Assembly (NCBI RefSeq): GCF_014356525.2
Contig: NC_052511.1
Coordinates: 27,398,097-27,462,096 of the forward strand
DNA from: Nilaparvata lugens
Lineage: Eukaryota; Arthropoda; Insecta; Hemiptera; Delphacidae
Direction: 5' to 3'
Length of the DNA stretch: 64,000 nucleotides
The notes below the pieces were generated by a model that saw only the letters and a program-made list of their open reading frames with translations, had not been told where the DNA came from and did not search any database. A program made the translations under genes and the position numbers. How positions within the stretch are numbered: the first letter of the stretch is position 1; every line of letters starts with the position of its first letter. Below, one piece after another: positions 63,401 to 64,000 of this stretch.

Positions 63401-64000
63401 GTTTTTAATTTATCTGTGTCTTGTTTTCTGTATAAAATATATTATTATTATTATTATTATTACATACATATTTCTCCTTAATTATTATTTTGTAAAATAC
63501 GGTAACCACTTGTTTAGGATAATCGAAGATAGTTTTCAAATTAATTCATTAATAATTAATTCCAAAATAAAAATTATTGATTTAAAATTGAAAATTTGAC
63601 ATAGAACAAATGAAGAGATCTCCACCTACGTTAATTATCAAGTTTTCTCCATTTTTTGAAGAACGATAGTGCACTTCATCAAAGTATTACATAGGCCTTC
63701 TGCATACCATACCACTAATAATTATTGCTATGGTTTCTGCTGAATTAAAAAATGTAGGCTATAAAACAGTTGAATAAAATAATTAAATTCTTTCAAATAT
63801 GTGAATAGTTACTTGAACTTCAGATATAGAATCTAGAAACATGTAAAAATAAAATTAAAAACATTCAAAAATTTAGAGGTATTGATTTTTTTATTTTGCA
63901 ATTGGATTTGGATAGCATAATACAAACAACTTACCTCGATGTAAGTAACAAGAAAGACTCCGATGAATACGATGAAAAGAATTAGCCCCATCCACCATAG
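51324..64000 (-). CDS. ClC-6/7-like CLC chloride transporter, 5' end outside the window
   Basis: Thirteen exons on the minus strand join in phase to give 571 residues plus stop: 64000-63935 (partial), 63021-62878, 62037-61869, 60104-59973, 59408-59243, 58458-58311, 57994-57901, 57133-56964, 56135-55953, 54002-53805, 52310-52227, 52006-51926, 51404-51324. Family landmarks: GKEGPMIH at the 62,878/62,037 junction (gating Glu), APMGGLFLAIEES at the 61,869/60,104 junction (internal proton Glu), GIFVPNLLLGALWGRF (57 kb), AAQLCGTLRLTFSTVVIMME (56 kb), then two CBS domains ending GLRHVIVVDN and GILTRKDLAKFHASF. ClC-7-type proteins are endolysosomal 2Cl/H exchangers. Oddities: the GSGIP filter box is GGGVS, the helix-R Tyr position appears to be Phe (PPQFELQL), and the end of CBS1 is missing between 53,805 and 52,310. 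Introns hold an RTE fragment, a MITE and family A and Helitron-like repeats. Confidence 0.92.
52571..53382. repeat. Dispersed repeat family A, copy 3
   Basis: Same start (tactttccttgccctattac), GT microsatellite and terminal caaggaaagttgtgtgagtg/cgccacaccagattttttt as the copies at 34,950 and 39,573, but shorter and more diverged. It lies in the CLC intron from which the end of the first CBS domain appears to be missing. Confidence 0.85.
53805..54002 (-). CDS. CLC exon with helix R end and first CBS domain
   Basis: It encodes PQFELQLILSGFPFLPPDAP, TKIETIMTKSVSTLSPQ and HGGFPIVNKK, ending AAG|GTAAAA. The acceptor chosen (tttttgaag) gives exactly the residue spacing of the ClC-7 family between GD and PFL. 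Using the upstream acceptor would add several residues. Confidence 0.75.
54202..54606. mobile_element. MITE with attacacagtcata inverted termini
   Basis: The left gggccccattacacagtcat and, reverse complemented from the right, ggggttccattacacagtca are about 21 bp inverted ends of a 405 bp AT-rich, non-coding element in a CLC intron. Confidence 0.8.
54916..55668 (+). pseudogene. C-terminal fragment of an RTE-type non-LTR retrotransposon
   Basis: A 223-residue open frame (54,996-55,667) with KYLGCPINATGNNAYIKERI, YKTLVRPVATYAAETWVM, RWLGHVMRMSEARMP and GRPRNRWVDQVMDDL, ending AHLGL. This is the thumb and C-terminal region of reverse transcriptases of the type often annotated in insects as RTE/craniofacial development protein 2-like. 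Bases 54,916-54,995 continue the protein (KVGLVVNENKSKYLCVS) in another frame. It is 5'-truncated after the catalytic core and antisense to the CLC gene. Confidence 0.85.
55953..56135 (-). CDS. CLC exon with helices P-Q
   Basis: It encodes ANLVEAKKYIYMASAAQLCG, TLRLTFSTVVIMMEVVGNNS and MAARIVGDLLSP, matching the KYA..GAAAQLGG..R.T.S..VIMME signature of CLC proteins. Donor CCG|GTAGGT. The acceptor (tatgaacag) has a poor polypyrimidine tract, so the 5' border is the least certain in the gene. Confidence 0.7.
56136..56963. other. CLC intron, no recognised features
   Basis: Intronic AT-rich sequence. No additional exon or repeat could be supported. Confidence 0.4.
58459..59242. other. CLC intron, no recognised features
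   Basis: Intronic sequence with short open frames on the plus strand that lack motifs. Nothing else could be supported. Confidence 0.4.
59597..59860 (+). mobile_element. Candidate short Helitron-like element
   Basis: It begins tctatactataataaaggg after an A and ends ttacaggttacctgctag before TT, the 5'-TC / CTAG-3' and A-T insertion pattern of Helitron-type elements. It is non-coding and lies in a CLC intron. A phrase resembling the reverse complement of the 3' end (gtagcaggtaacccgtgc) occurs at 43,800. Confidence 0.4.
60105..61868. other. CLC intron with SINE tail and internal repeats
   Basis: Bases 61,258-61,335 hold tcatgtgggcatcatccaca and an AT-rich tail, the 3' end of the SINE family seen at 3.1 kb. 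Bases 60,695-60,860 contain two related blocks, attgcatgcgttatcacacg and attgcatgcgtcatggcatg. No exon was recognised. Confidence 0.5.
61869..62037 (-). CDS. CLC exon with gating glutamate
   Basis: It encodes EGPMIHIGAVVGANLVLVPR to AGVAAAFAAPM and the first base of the next Gly. The first codon is the gating Glu of GKEGP. This exon is markedly G+C-rich compared with neighbours. Confidence 0.9.
62878..63021 (-). CDS. CLC exon with altered selectivity-filter motif
   Basis: It encodes PGAAGGGVSGVVAYLNGANI, then PRILNAQVIIHKVASMICTC and VSGITGGK. Family members have AAGSGIP.IK..LNG here; the Ser and Pro of GSGIP are replaced by Gly and Ser. Both borders have good splice sites and the frame is unambiguous. 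Confidence 0.9.

Overview
This window is eukaryotic nuclear DNA, almost certainly insect. It is AT-rich, genes are split by GT/AG introns, and intergenic and intronic space is packed with decayed non-LTR retrotransposons, tRNA-derived SINEs and short inverted-repeat (MITE-like) elements. The drk coding sequence reads as the insect orthologue. The repeat load and the frequent taggcctac-type words suggest a hemipteran, possibly a planthopper; that is inference, because no species-diagnostic locus is present. Many one-base homopolymer differences between two nearly identical 4.6 kb copies suggest a long-read assembly.

Four host genes are visible. (1) Minus strand, 1.68-12.0 kb: RRS1, a 60S ribosome biogenesis factor. 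Four exons are visible, but the conserved middle of the protein is not found and the phases of the flanking exons do not match, so at least one exon is missing where retrotransposon relics now sit (6.3-11.1 kb). (2) Plus strand, 13.65-14.90 kb: a two-exon gene for a 159-residue protein resembling DUF4485 proteins, divergent from RRS1 with about 1.6 kb between starts. (3) Plus strand, 18.5-44.9 kb: drk (Grb2 orthologue), five exons giving SH3-SH2-SH3, 211 residues, complete and in phase. (4) Minus strand, 51.3 kb to the right edge: 13 exons of a ClC-6/7-like CLC transporter; the 5' end lies beyond the window.

The repeat layout is as follows. Non-LTR relics lie at 6.3-8.5, 8.7-11.1, 15.85-17.1, 19.5-20.7, 42.4-43.8, 44.0-44.6 and 54.9-55.7 kb, and a nearly complete element at 28.1-32.0 kb sits in a drk intron. 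A tRNA-derived SINE family appears at 3.1, 40.9, 42.2 and (tail only) 61.3 kb. Inverted-repeat elements lie at 5.1, 15.5, 22.9-23.6, 43.5, 45.0, 45.8 and 54.2 kb. A dispersed repeat with a GT microsatellite occurs at 34.95, 39.57 and 52.57 kb.

The most notable observations are these. A 4.6 kb direct tandem duplication (31,075-35,695 and 35,694-40,319) doubles both drk SH2 exons; the second copy of the first SH2 exon has a one-base deletion. The CLC protein has lost the canonical GSGIP selectivity-filter sequence (it reads GGGVS) while keeping the gating and proton glutamates, and the helix-R tyrosine position appears to be Phe. RRS1, and possibly the first CBS domain of the CLC protein, lack expected exons.
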